Shown: in pieces, positions 6,719-14,073 of the stretch
Layout of the letters: every line of letters begins with the position of its first letter
How positions within the stretch are numbered: position 1 is the first letter of the stretch
The notes under the pieces: model-generated
Seen by the model: only the letters and a program-made list of their open reading frames with translations
What the model was told of the DNA's origin: nothing
Databases searched by the model: none
From: Rickettsiales bacterium
GTDB lineage: Bacteria > Pseudomonadota > Alphaproteobacteria > Rs-D84
Reading direction: 5' to 3'
NCBI GenBank assembly: GCA_031263295.1
Contig: JAISGC010000077.1
Coordinates: 1-17,321, forward strand
Length of the DNA stretch: 17,321 nt
Translations under genes and position numbers: made by a program

Positions 6719-7444
6719 ATGAAAAACATACCAAGATTATTTATCGATGCAAAACTCACCCCAGGCGCAACCAGCGCGCTGACCGCGGACCAATCGCATT
6801 ATCTGAACCGCGTGATGCGCACCGACCGCTTCCTGGCATTTAATAACGGCGAAGAGTTTTATGCAGAGCTTTCAGATGTTGTCACCCCGCGGCTTGACCG
6901 CGGGGCCCAGGTAAAAATCGGCGAGCGCAGCGAGCACAAAGACCCGTCGGGCAACTGGACATTCTGCTTCGCGCCGATAAAACGCATCGAAGACCTCATC
7001 GCGGGCATCGTGCAAATGGGCGCGGGCGCGCTCCAACCGGTAATCACGGACCGCACGACGGCCCATCACATCAACTGGGACCGGATGAGAAAGATAATAA
7101 TTGAAAACGCCGAGCAATCGGGCCGCAACTCCATCCCCGCCCTGCGGCCCCCGATCCCATTTTCCACCCTCGACCTCAACGGCGTCATTTTCGGCGACGA
7201 GCAAGCAGCGAGCTCCTTTCCTGCCCCCGCTCGCGGGGGCGGGATAGATTTCGTTAGCGAGCGGAGCGAGCTTACGAAATCTTGGGTGGGGGATAATTTT
7301 CGATTACTCATCGGTCCCGAAGGCGGCTTTTCGGACGCCGAGTTCGCCGCCCTCGACGCGGCCCGCACAACCGGCGTCTCGCTCGGCCCGACCATCCTCC
7401 GCGCGGAGACCGCGGCCATCGCCCTGGCCGCGAAGTTCGTATGA
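6719..7444 (+). CDS. rsmE: 16S rRNA m3U1498 methyltransferase RsmE
   Basis: 241 residues. RsmE is a SPOUT-class methyltransferase that methylates N3 of U1498 in 16S rRNA using S-adenosylmethionine. The N-terminal PUA-like region begins IPRLFID and includes DQSHYLNRVMR. The SPOUT domain shows KRIEDLIAGIVQMGAGALQPVITDRT, the glutamine-containing AEQSGRN motif, LLIGPEGGFSDAEFAAL and LGPTILRAETAAIAL, the last two being the knotted cofactor pocket. Residues about 163-191 (from QAASSF to SWVGD) do not resemble the family. They are encoded by a palindromic repeat at 7204-7290 lying between the FGDE strand and LLIGPEGG. The ATG is 3 bp after a heptamer inverted repeat with no Shine-Dalgarno sequence. 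The gene overlaps the next one by ATGA. Confidence 0.92.
   Translation: MKNIPRLFIDAKLTPGATSALTADQSHYLNRVMRTDRFLAFNNGEEFYAELSDVVTPRLDRGAQVKIGERSEHKDPSGNWTFCFAPIKRIEDLIAGIVQMGAGALQPVITDRTTAHHINWDRMRKIIIENAEQSGRNSIPALRPPIPFSTLDLNGVIFGDEQAASSFPAPARGGGIDFVSERSELTKSWVGDNFRLLIGPEGGFSDAEFAALDAARTTGVSLGPTILRAETAAIALAAKFV
7204..7290 (+). repeat. In-frame two-hairpin palindromic insert in rsmE
   Basis: Hairpin 1 is GCCCCCGC-TC-GCGGGGGC (7223-7240). Hairpin 2 pairs GATTTCGT (7247-7254) with ACGAAATC (7274-7281) around a GCGAGC-rich loop. The frame is kept open through both, adding about 29 residues to a surface loop beside the cofactor-binding knot. Confidence 0.75.
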
Positions 7445-7836
7445 AAACACATATATTGTTCATCTTCTCCATCTTCCGCCTCGACCCGCGGCCGCTCTAC
7501 GCCTGGCTGCTGCTCGAAGGACGCCGCCGGCGCGGCGACGCCTCCGACCCGGACGACAAGGAAAAAAACGCGGCGAAAAAGAAGCGCCGCCGCCTGAAAC
7601 GCAAAATAAACAAAGCGTTGAAAAAAGGCCCGCTTACGAAATCGGCTCTTAAAAAACTTATGGGCGACGATTATTACGACTCGGTGTCGGCGGACCGGGA
7701 AAAATTGGAACAAGAAATCGGCCGATCGGTCATAGAGATTTTCGACGACGACCCGGTGTTTGCAAAATACGCGAAACTCCGCACGCTGGCCCGCGACCGC
7801 GATTTCGAGATAAAGTATTACGGCCGCGTCAGATAG
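7441..7836 (+). CDS. Small basic protein of unknown function, coupled to rsmE
   Basis: 131 residues. I do not recognise a family. The ATG overlaps the rsmE stop as ATGA, the usual arrangement for translational coupling, which supports this being a real gene. The first 25 residues contain a hydrophobic run (ILFIFSIF, then PLYAWLLLEG). A Lys/Arg cluster with many charged residues follows at about 36-61 (KEKNAAKKKRRRLKRKINKALKKG). The second half is mixed acidic and basic (SVSADREKLEQEIGRSVIEIFDDDP) and ends KYYGRVR. The composition suggests nucleic-acid or ribosome binding, which would suit its rsmE neighbour, but this is only inference. It ends 320 bp before the convergent unknown gene, with repeats in between. 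Confidence 0.65.
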   Translation: MKTHILFIFSIFRLDPRPLYAWLLLEGRRRRGDASDPDDKEKNAAKKKRRRLKRKINKALKKGPLTKSALKKLMGDDYYDSVSADREKLEQEIGRSVIEIFDDDPVFAKYAKLRTLARDRDFEIKYYGRVR

Positions 7837-7870
7837 CGCCTGCAAAGCGCGACGGGCCATCCGCGCGGTT

Positions 7871-7914
7871 TTCCCCTCCTTTGGAGGGGTGGCGGCGAAG
7901 CCGCCGGGGTGGTG
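7871..7914 (+). repeat. GC-rich two-hairpin palindromic repeat, intact copy
   Basis: Hairpin 1 is CCCCTCC-TTT-GGAGGGG (7873-7889). Hairpin 2 is GGCGGC-GAA-GCCGCC (7891-7905), followed by GGGGTGGTG. The same core recurs at 16926-16958. It occupies the first part of the 320-bp gap between the two convergent genes; the composite element fills the rest. I see no gene in the gap. Confidence 0.8.
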
Positions 7915-7941
7915 TGTCCCGCTGGAACTGCCAAAACCAAA

Positions 7942-8129
7942 ACAAAAGTTTTTGCAAAAAAACTTTTGTCATTCCCGCGCAGGCGGGAATAGGGCTTTTA
8001 ATCTTATAACGAAAAACTTGTTTCACATACAGATGTAAATGTGAAAGCAAGCGATGTCTGAATGCAAGGTTTAGAACCCTATTCCCGCTTTCGCGGGAAT
8101 GACAAACGATTGCTTGCGCAATCGTTTGT
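7942..8129. repeat. Composite mirror-ended repeat element, copy B
   Basis: The layout matches copy A at 3353-3539. A hairpin ACAAAAGTTTTT-GCAA-AAAAACTTTTGT (7942-7969) is followed by the 20-bp palindrome 7971-7990, an interior of exactly 90 bp (7991-8080), a second palindrome ATTCCCGCTTTCGCGGGAAT (8081-8100) and the hairpin ACAAACGATTGC-TTGC-GCAATCGTTTGT (8102-8129). The interiors are about five-sixths identical. The right-hand hairpin keeps its 12-bp pairing although about half its paired positions differ from copy A. Outside both ends runs a CCAAAACC / GGTTTTGG-like flank, extending the mirror symmetry. Confidence 0.85.
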
Positions 8130-8140
8130 TTTGGTTTTAT
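8102..8140 (+). terminator. Intrinsic terminator-like hairpin at the right end of composite copy B
   Basis: A perfect 12-bp stem with a 4-nt loop is followed by a T-rich stretch (TTTGGTTTTAT). It would terminate transcripts from rsmE and the small basic gene before they run into the opposing 705-residue gene. Confidence 0.5.
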
Positions 8141-8156
8141 AAAGCATTTCGGCAAC

Positions 8157-10274
8157 CTACGCCGCGCGCTGAAAACTCTCCCACTGCTTGACCTTGGCGG
8201 CGTCGAACGCGACCTGATGAGCCTTTCTGCTTCCGGGCACGAAATCCCTGACGCCCGTCTCGCGGCCGCCGTCGATAAACCGCCACCATTTCATAATGTC
8301 GTTGTATTTGTCCAGATGGTCCTTGTCAAAATCCGCCAGCTTCTTGTCGCTTTTTGCAACCTGATTTTCCAAGAACTTCACATCGGCATCGACCTCATTC
8401 AGATTGTCGGAATTCATCTTATCCGTGTTTCCGTCGCGAACATCATTCAATTTATCAATCAGTTCAGCAACTCTCGCATCATCATTCGCATTTTGCGCAT
8501 TATAAATCTCCTGTATTATATTGCTTTCCAACGCACCTTTAAGCGCATCCTGATCTTTTCCGCGCAGCGTCGTCAGCGCCGACTTCTCGTCCTTATACTT
8601 CTCGTTCAGCCTCTTGCTCGCCGCGTCCAGCATCTCAGCCTTGCCGACGCGCCCGGCATTCAGCCGCACCGCGTTCCCGACCATGGCGATTCCGCGCTCC
8701 GCCATATGCAGACCGATGTTCGCCGCGCCGTCTATGACCTTGGTCGCGAATTGAACCCCGCCGTTTTTGTTCCAGGTCAAACCCTTGTCGGAAAGAATCG
8801 TGATGTTTTCGCCGCGCAAAGCATCGGCGATTTTACTGGTCATAATGCCGTATTTTGCGGCGGCCAAGACTTCCAGCCCGACCTTCAATTTATCGATTTC
8901 CTTGTCCCCGCCGTCGACGGCCGCCATCGCCATCTCGGAAACCAGCGCATCCAGCTGCTGCCCGTTGGACAGCGCGCCCGCAAAGGCCTTGGGCATGGTC
9001 GCCTTCATCTCTTCCAACATTTTCGTGAAATAATCGAAGTTCTCGATTGCCTTGGGCGACTTGAATTGCAGATTTTCTTTAATCTTCGCCGCATTGTCGA
9101 GTATCGCGGCCAGCCCGCCGGTCGGCTTGATGCCGCCGGGCTTGCCGTCTTTATCCTTGACGCCGTCCATGGCCTTCATAATCAGCTCGGCGTCTTTGGC
9201 ATACCACATCCGGTCGCCGCGCATCCAGGTATATTTGCCGAAATAATCCTGCCAGCTGTCGCCGATGCCTTTCGAGAACTTTTGCAGCGGGGTCAGCTCG
9301 TCCTCGCGCTTGGGTTTAAGATAAGTCGGCTTGGTATTGTCCTTAAAGTCGACGCGGCCCATGGCATCGGCCAGCGGCTTCGATATTTTCCCGCCGTCGT
9401 ATTTTGCGAACTCGTCGCGCAGATTTTTCTTGCCCCATAGGTCGTTCAAGAGGCTCTGATAATTGCGCTTGAAGAAAGCCAGTTTCACGGGCGAAATCTG
9501 CCCGTCGTCCTCAAAGCCTCCGACAATCGCATTAAACACGCCGCGTCCGTTCATTTCTTTCAACGCTTCATCAAGCGCGGTGTTCGCGGCGAATGTGCCG
9601 GAACCAGCATATGAGCCCGCGGCGTTCGCTATCTGGCGCAATTTGAGACGAACTTTGGAATCTTTGTTATATTTTTTATTTGCAGGGCCGATGTCGTCGA
9701 GAAACTCCCTCACCTCGTCTATCCCAAGATAACTTGCATTGTTCACTATGAATTTAAGAAACTCATTGCCTTCCGGCGTGGATAAAAACGAAACAAACTC
9801 CTGAATATGCGCATCTACCGCCGCATTCGCCGCCAGCGGCGAAAACAGCGCCTCGTTCACCGGAGGCACCTTGTCGAAATAGTTTTCCAGAAACGCCTTG
9901 GCGTCCTTGTTGTCCTCCAAATCGTCGCGGTTTTCGTCCATCCCGCGTGCGGCGGCCTGAAACGCCGAAAACATTTTTTTCCATTCGCTGTCGTCGCCCG
10001 ATTTGCCGAGCCCGATTTTCAGATTCCCATCGGCGTCCGCCGCATTATCGTTCGCATCGGGCGGAAGGATATTCTGGTCCAGACTGACCCACTTCTTAAA
10101 GTCGTCGGCCGCGGTCTTCGGATTGGGAATAAACCCGCCGTCAATCCACTTTTGCATTTCCTTGGTAAGCTGGCCGTTTTTGGCCAAATCTGCGAATTGG
10201 GCGCGCGCCTCGACCGGCATCTTGTTGACGCCCAGCTGCTGGTAATATTGAAGAAGATAATCTTTCAGTTTCAT
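8157..10274 (-). CDS. Large cysteine-free hydrophilic protein of unknown function
   Basis: 705 residues from the ATG at 10274, chosen because a Shine-Dalgarno AAGGGGG lies 7 nt upstream and a promoter lies just beyond; an in-frame ATG 11 codons upstream would overlap the -10 region. I do not recognise a family. The protein begins MKLKDYLLQYYQQLGVN, has no signal peptide or clear membrane segment, and is rich in Lys, Asp, Asn and Ala. From the chosen start I find no cysteine. It looks largely alpha-helical, with possible coiled-coil stretches toward the C-terminus (AVDADVKFLENQVAKSDKKLADFDK-like, residues about 630-660) and a Gly/Ala-rich segment before it. The C-terminus is ...KVKQWESFQRAA. 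It is probably cytoplasmic or a non-Sec secreted substrate. The strong promoter plus Shine-Dalgarno suggests good expression. Confidence 0.75.
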   Translation of the reverse strand: MKLKDYLLQYYQQLGVNKMPVEARAQFADLAKNGQLTKEMQKWIDGGFIPNPKTAADDFKKWVSLDQNILPPDANDNAADADGNLKIGLGKSGDDSEWKKMFSAFQAAARGMDENRDDLEDNKDAKAFLENYFDKVPPVNEALFSPLAANAAVDAHIQEFVSFLSTPEGNEFLKFIVNNASYLGIDEVREFLDDIGPANKKYNKDSKVRLKLRQIANAAGSYAGSGTFAANTALDEALKEMNGRGVFNAIVGGFEDDGQISPVKLAFFKRNYQSLLNDLWGKKNLRDEFAKYDGGKISKPLADAMGRVDFKDNTKPTYLKPKREDELTPLQKFSKGIGDSWQDYFGKYTWMRGDRMWYAKDAELIMKAMDGVKDKDGKPGGIKPTGGLAAILDNAAKIKENLQFKSPKAIENFDYFTKMLEEMKATMPKAFAGALSNGQQLDALVSEMAMAAVDGGDKEIDKLKVGLEVLAAAKYGIMTSKIADALRGENITILSDKGLTWNKNGGVQFATKVIDGAANIGLHMAERGIAMVGNAVRLNAGRVGKAEMLDAASKRLNEKYKDEKSALTTLRGKDQDALKGALESNIIQEIYNAQNANDDARVAELIDKLNDVRDGNTDKMNSDNLNEVDADVKFLENQVAKSDKKLADFDKDHLDKYNDIMKWWRFIDGGRETGVRDFVPGSRKAHQVAFDAAKVKQWESFQRAA

Positions 10275-10295
10275 CGCACACCCCCTTATGCCCAT

Positions 10296-10324
10296 ATTAT
10301 AGTGCAATTTTTGTCAATTTTCAA
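10296..10324 (-). promoter_or_regulatory. Sigma70 promoter of the 705-residue gene
   Basis: The minus strand reads TTGAAA (10319-10324), a 17-bp spacer, then TATAAT (10296-10301). The predicted start gives a leader of about 15 nt holding the AAGGGGG Shine-Dalgarno sequence. It is the best canonical promoter in the window. Confidence 0.7.
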
Positions 10325-10359
10325 GGGGGCCGAGCGGCCCCGGGCTTTACCTTGCGCAA

Positions 10360-10632
10360 CGGGCGGCGGGGCGGTGTTCGCTCGCCCGCCTGCGGCGGTC
10401 TGTGCGTATCCTCGTTCTCGCTGACTCGGATTCCCCTCCTTTGGACACGCACTGCCCACCGAATCGCGCCGGGTGCGATAACTGGTGTTCCCCTCCTTTG
10501 GAGGGGTGCCCCGCGAAGCGGGGCGGGGTGGTGCTTGTAACAGGTAGTGCCACGCTTCGCCACCACCCCGTCATTTTTTCGTTTCACGAAAAAATGCCAC
10601 CCCTCCAAAGGAGGGGAACACCGCCCCACCGC
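10360..10632. repeat. Cluster of GC-rich palindromic repeats, including a perfect 25-bp inverted pair
   Basis: This cluster fills most of the 393-bp gap between the 705-residue gene and fba; no gene is seen. It holds three copies of the CCCCTCC family. The copy near 10435 is mosaic, with ACACGCACTGCC replacing half of hairpin 1. The copy at 10484-10533 is intact, with hairpin 2 CCCCGC-GAA-GCGGGG (10509-10523). The third is inverted (10552-10622), and its hairpin 2 is AT-rich, CATTTTTTCGT-TTC-ACGAAAAAATG (10572-10596). The conserved 25-bp parts, 10484-10508 and 10598-10622, are perfect reverse complements. Outer GGGGCGGTGTTC-type arms (about 10367-10379 and 10616-10631) extend the fold. Confidence 0.8.
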
Positions 10633-10661
10633 TTGTCCCTTTTCTAAAAACCTGCTAAAAT
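10633..10661 (+). promoter_or_regulatory. Promoter of fba
   Basis: TTGTCC (10633-10638), a 17-bp spacer ending in TGC, and TAAAAT (10656-10661) form a promoter with an extended -10. Only 6 nt separate it from the fba ATG, so transcription would begin at the start codon itself. The run CCCCCT before the ATG is not a ribosome binding site. Confidence 0.6.
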
Positions 10662-10667
10662 CCCCCT

Positions 10668-11615
10668 ATGAAAAACCCGCTTCGACTTGGCCGCGCAATC
10701 CCGGCCTTCAACTTCTACAATCTTGAATCCTTAAAGGCGATTCTGACGGCCGCCGACGGCCGCCCGGTAATCTGCGCGGCATCCGAATCCGCGATAAAAT
10801 ATATGGGCGACGACTTTCTGCGCGATTTCGCGGCTCCCCGATGCTGGCTGCACCTCGATCACGGCCGCAGCATCGACGCCGTGAAACACGCAATCAAACT
10901 CGGATTTTCAAGCGTTATGATAGACGGCTCCGCCCTGCCCTTTTCGGAAAATGTGAAATTGACGCGGGCGGCGGTCGCCCTCGCCCACAAACACAACATC
11001 CCGGTCGAAGCCGAACTCGGCACCCTCTCGGGCTTTGAGGAAGGGGTATCAGGTATCAGGGAACAGGGGTCAAGAACTGAAAAAAACGGGATTATTCCAG
11101 AGCGCAATTCCCCTTCGCTGGCGAAGGGGTGGCCGCCGCGTAGCGGCGGACGGGGTAGTGGAAACAACTTCACCAACCCCGCACAAGCCCTCCAATTCGT
11201 CAACGCCACCGCCTGCGACTCCCTCGCCATCGCAATCGGCACCAGCCACGGCGCCTATAAAGGGGATGGCCACCTCCGCTTCGACATCTTGACCGCCATC
11301 CGAAAACTCCTTCCAAAAACCCCGCTGGTCCTCCACGGAGCCTCGACAATCCCACAGAAATACGCCCGCATCCTTGGATTAAAAGGAGCAGAAGGAATCG
11401 CTCCGGCCGAAATCCGCCGAGCCGTCAAACTCGGAATAAACAAAGTGAATATCGACTCCGACGCGCGCCTTGCCTGGACCGCCGGACTCCAATCCTTTAT
11501 TTCCAAGGACCAGAAGGCGGGCCAGCCAATATTCGACCCTCGCGCGATATTGGCCGCCGCCACCGCAGAGGTCATAAAACTTTACAAGGAAGACATCAAA
11601 ATCATTTGCGGGTAA
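10668..11615 (+). CDS. fba: Class II fructose-bisphosphate aldolase
   Basis: 315 residues. The enzyme is zinc-dependent and interconverts fructose-1,6-bisphosphate with dihydroxyacetone phosphate and glyceraldehyde-3-phosphate in the cytoplasm. Motifs: AIPAFNFYNLES at the N-terminus, WLHLDHGRS (active-site Asp and zinc His) near residue 64, GFSSVMIDGSALPF, VEAELGTLSG (zinc Glu), AIAIGTSHGAYKG (zinc His), LVLHGAST (zinc His), and the substrate-binding end GINKVNIDSDARLAW. All catalytic residues I can check are present. Residues about 125-166, from GVSGIREQGS to GRGSGNN, replace the short loop that normally joins the GGVEDG-like turn to the TxPxxAxxFV helix, and are encoded by repeat DNA. The gene is convergent with fabG, the stop codons being only 6 bp apart. 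Confidence 0.92.
   Translation: MKNPLRLGRAIPAFNFYNLESLKAILTAADGRPVICAASESAIKYMGDDFLRDFAAPRCWLHLDHGRSIDAVKHAIKLGFSSVMIDGSALPFSENVKLTRAAVALAHKHNIPVEAELGTLSGFEEGVSGIREQGSRTEKNGIIPERNSPSLAKGWPPRSGGRGSGNNFTNPAQALQFVNATACDSLAIAIGTSHGAYKGDGHLRFDILTAIRKLLPKTPLVLHGASTIPQKYARILGLKGAEGIAPAEIRRAVKLGINKVNIDSDARLAWTAGLQSFISKDQKAGQPIFDPRAILAAATAEVIKLYKEDIKIICG
11038..11165 (+). repeat. In-frame heptamer array plus palindromic element inside fba
   Basis: The first part is a 7-bp-period array (GGTATCA, GGTATCA, GGGAACA, GGGGTCA; about 11045-11072). The second is a palindromic element beginning GGGATTATTCCAG. Hairpin 1 is CCCCTTCGC-TG-GCGAAGGGG (11110-11129), hairpin 2 is CCGCCGC-GTA-GCGGCGG (11133-11149), and it ends GGGGTAGTGGAAA. 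The element is nearly identical to the one at 16690-16757 in the TPR gene. The whole insert is open in the fba frame. Confidence 0.8.
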
Positions 11616-11621
11616 TACGAA

Positions 11622-12344
11622 TTAAAACCGCCCCATCCCGCCGTTCACATGAATCGTCTGCCCGTTGATATAACCGGCCTCAATGGAGGCCAAAAAGACC
11701 GCCGCCGCCGCCACATCTTCGGGCTCGCCGAAACGCCCGGCCGGAATCTGCGACAAATAATTAGCCTTCAAGTCATCGGGCAAGACATCGGTCATCGGGG
11801 ACTTTATGAATCCCGGCGCGATAGAATTGGCGGTTATTCCCGACGCGCCGTATTCGGCGGCTATGGACTTGGTCATCGCGATGATGCCGCCCTTCGAGGC
11901 CGCATAGTTCGCCTGGCCCGGCCCGCCGATATATCCGATAATCGACGCCATATTGATAATGCGCCCGAACTTCTGGCGGCGCATAGGCATCAGAACCGCG
12001 CGGCACATTTGGAATGCAGTCCGCAGATTCACATTCAGGACATCGTCGAACTGTTCGTCGGTCATCCGCATCATAATGGTGTCTTTCGTGATGCCCGCGT
12101 TGTTGATTAAAATGTCGATTTTACCGGCTTTTTCGATGGTTTCCGCGACAAGACGCGCGGCCTCGCCCGGCTGCGACAAATCGGCCGCAATCGCGACGAC
12201 ATCGCCCAATTCGCGCAACTTTTCAATATTGCGGCCCGACACGACGACCTTCGCGCCCGCGGCCAAAAACGCCGAGACCAGGCCCTTTCCAATTCCGCCC
12301 GTCGCCCCGGTTATCAATGCCACTTTGCCTTTCAAGTCAAACAT
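11622..12344 (-). CDS. fabG: 3-oxoacyl-[acyl-carrier-protein] reductase FabG
   Basis: 240 residues from the ATG at 12344, supported by an AAAGGA Shine-Dalgarno sequence a few bases upstream. FabG is a cytoplasmic short-chain dehydrogenase that uses NADPH to reduce 3-oxoacyl-ACP in fatty acid elongation. The cofactor motif GATGGIGKG is near residue 13, NNAGITKD near residue 85, and the catalytic Ser-Tyr-Lys set appears in MASIIGYIGGPGQANYAASKGG. The C-terminus INGQTIHVNGGMGRF is typical of FabG. Length is normal. Its ATG follows the ABC exporter stop codon by 10 bp, so the two are probably cotranscribed. The usual downstream partner acpP is absent, since fba faces it. Confidence 0.93.
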   Translation of the reverse strand: MFDLKGKVALITGATGGIGKGLVSAFLAAGAKVVVSGRNIEKLRELGDVVAIAADLSQPGEAARLVAETIEKAGKIDILINNAGITKDTIMMRMTDEQFDDVLNVNLRTAFQMCRAVLMPMRRQKFGRIINMASIIGYIGGPGQANYAASKGGIIAMTKSIAAEYGASGITANSIAPGFIKSPMTDVLPDDLKANYLSQIPAGRFGEPEDVAAAAVFLASIEAGYINGQTIHVNGGMGRF

Positions 12345-12354
12345 AATTTTTCCT

Positions 12355-14067
12355 TTAATTTTGCAATGCCCACAATTTAGCATAAATCCCGCCGAGTTTC
12401 AACAACTGCCGATGCGTCCCGATTTCGGCCGCGCGGCCCCGCTCGATGACGACGATGCGGTCCATATCTTTTATGGTCGACAGGCGGTGCGCGACAGCGA
12501 TGGTCGTCCGGCCCCGCATCAGACGGCGCAGGTTCGCCTGCACCGAGCGCTCGGTCTCGGAGTCCAGCGCGCTGGTCGCCTCGTCCAAGACCAAAATCGG
12601 CGCGTCTTTAAGGAACGCGCGCGCAATGGCGATGCGCTGCCTCTGGCCGCCCGACAGCTTGATGCCGCGGTCGCCGACGAGCGTGTCATAGCCTTTCTCC
12701 GCGGCGCGGATGAATCCGTCCGCGCCCGCGGCCCGCGCCGCGGCGACGATTTTTGCGGGCTCGGCGGCCGCCGCCCCATAAGCTATATTTTCCGCCAGCG
12801 TCCGATTGAACATCCCGGGATCCTGCGGAACAAAGCCGATTGCGGCCCGCAGGCTATCCTGCTTGACCTCGCGGATATTCTGGCCGTCTATGAAAATCGC
12901 GCCCTTCTCCGGGTCCCAAAAACGCAGTAAAAGATTCATCAAAGTGGTTTTGCCCTCGCCCGAGGCGCCGACTATGCCGACGCGCTCGCCGGGCCGCACG
13001 GACAGGGAAAAATCGCGCAGCACCAGCCGCCGCTTATACCTGAACGAGACGCCGCGAATGTCGATTGCGCCCGGCCCCGGCACGAAATCGGCCGCGCCGT
13101 CGGCAACAGAAACCGGCCGAACCAAGTCCGCCCAGGCCTGCCGCGCGGCGCCCAGATTCTCGACCACCTCGGGCACCGCCGCCATAATTACGGACACGCG
13201 CCGCACCAGAACATTGCGGACCAGCATCGCGAATGCGATTTCGGCGACGCTTATCTCGCCCGCGAAAAACAGCCGCGCGCAAAGAAGCATCAGTGCGCCC
13301 AGCACGAATGTCTGAAAAATCGCGGGCGCGACCCAGAACCACCGCTGGCGATAGCGCGCCCGATAAGTCGCGGACAAGACATCGCCGAACGGCCCAGCCA
13401 AATACTTCCGCTCGCTCGCGCGCCCGGCAAAGGCCTTCACAATCGAAAAGTTCGCGATATTGTCGACCAATTTTCCGTTCAGAACGGACGCAGCCCGCGA
13501 CGCCTCGGCCGCGGTCCGAACCATGGGCCGCGTCGCAAGCAGGCTCCAAACCACGCGGAAAACCACGCCCGCCGCGAACAGCAAGCCGATGCGCCAGTCG
13601 ACCCGCGCGATCATCCCGACGCTCAATAATATGGTCGCGAGCATCGCGAAAAAATGAACGACTTTCTCGACGACCAGCAGGCCGCCCAGCACGAACGCGG
13701 TCTCAGAATTGATTTTCCCGGCCATGGTAGCCTGAAAGAAGCCCATGGATTGGGAATGCGCGTAATCGTTCAGCTCGGCGCTCAATCGAAACTTCACCTG
13801 ATGAAACATCCGCCCGCGAATCCAGGAATCGGCGACATCGGCCAAGTCGCCGAGCAGCATCACGGCAAAGGCCGCGCCCGCCGCCCAAAGCGCGGCGCCG
13901 GCGGGCGTCCCCGCCTCGAAAACCTGCAAGAACCATTTCTCGGTCAGCGGCACCAAAACGCCATAGGCTATTTCGGACACGAACACGGCGACCAGCCATC
14001 CGGCGAACGCCCACTTTGCGAACCGAAATCCCCGCCGAAAGTAAAATCCGAATAATGTCTTTGGCAT
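12355..14067 (-). CDS. MsbA-like ABC transporter, fused membrane and ATPase domains
   Basis: 570 residues. The N-terminal type-1 exporter membrane domain (about residues 15-300) has several hydrophobic segments, for example WAFAGWLVAVFVSEIAYGVLV and IFQTFVLGALMLLCARLFF. The nucleotide-binding domain follows: FRYKRRLVLRDFSLSV, Walker A GASGEGKTT near residue 367, Q-loop GFVPQDPGMFNRTLAENI, signature LSGGQRQRIAIARA near residue 471, Walker B ILVLDEATSALD and the H-loop AHRLST. In Walker A the usual SGSGK is SGEGK, a tolerated variant. Such homodimeric half-transporters flip lipids, lipid A precursors, peptides or drugs out of the cytoplasm. Its place between fabD and fabG favours a lipid substrate, but this is inference. 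Only a weak AAAAGA precedes the ATG. Confidence 0.9.
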   Translation of the reverse strand: MPKTLFGFYFRRGFRFAKWAFAGWLVAVFVSEIAYGVLVPLTEKWFLQVFEAGTPAGAALWAAGAAFAVMLLGDLADVADSWIRGRMFHQVKFRLSAELNDYAHSQSMGFFQATMAGKINSETAFVLGGLLVVEKVVHFFAMLATILLSVGMIARVDWRIGLLFAAGVVFRVVWSLLATRPMVRTAAEASRAASVLNGKLVDNIANFSIVKAFAGRASERKYLAGPFGDVLSATYRARYRQRWFWVAPAIFQTFVLGALMLLCARLFFAGEISVAEIAFAMLVRNVLVRRVSVIMAAVPEVVENLGAARQAWADLVRPVSVADGAADFVPGPGAIDIRGVSFRYKRRLVLRDFSLSVRPGERVGIVGASGEGKTTLMNLLLRFWDPEKGAIFIDGQNIREVKQDSLRAAIGFVPQDPGMFNRTLAENIAYGAAAAEPAKIVAAARAAGADGFIRAAEKGYDTLVGDRGIKLSGGQRQRIAIARAFLKDAPILVLDEATSALDSETERSVQANLRRLMRGRTTIAVAHRLSTIKDMDRIVVIERGRAAEIGTHRQLLKLGGIYAKLWALQN

Positions 14068-14073
14068 TCTTTT

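Noticed and set aside
8217..9440. 407-codon plus-strand open frame opposite the 705-residue gene
   Set aside because: It is antisense to a gene with a canonical promoter and Shine-Dalgarno sequence, and shows no family motif of its own.
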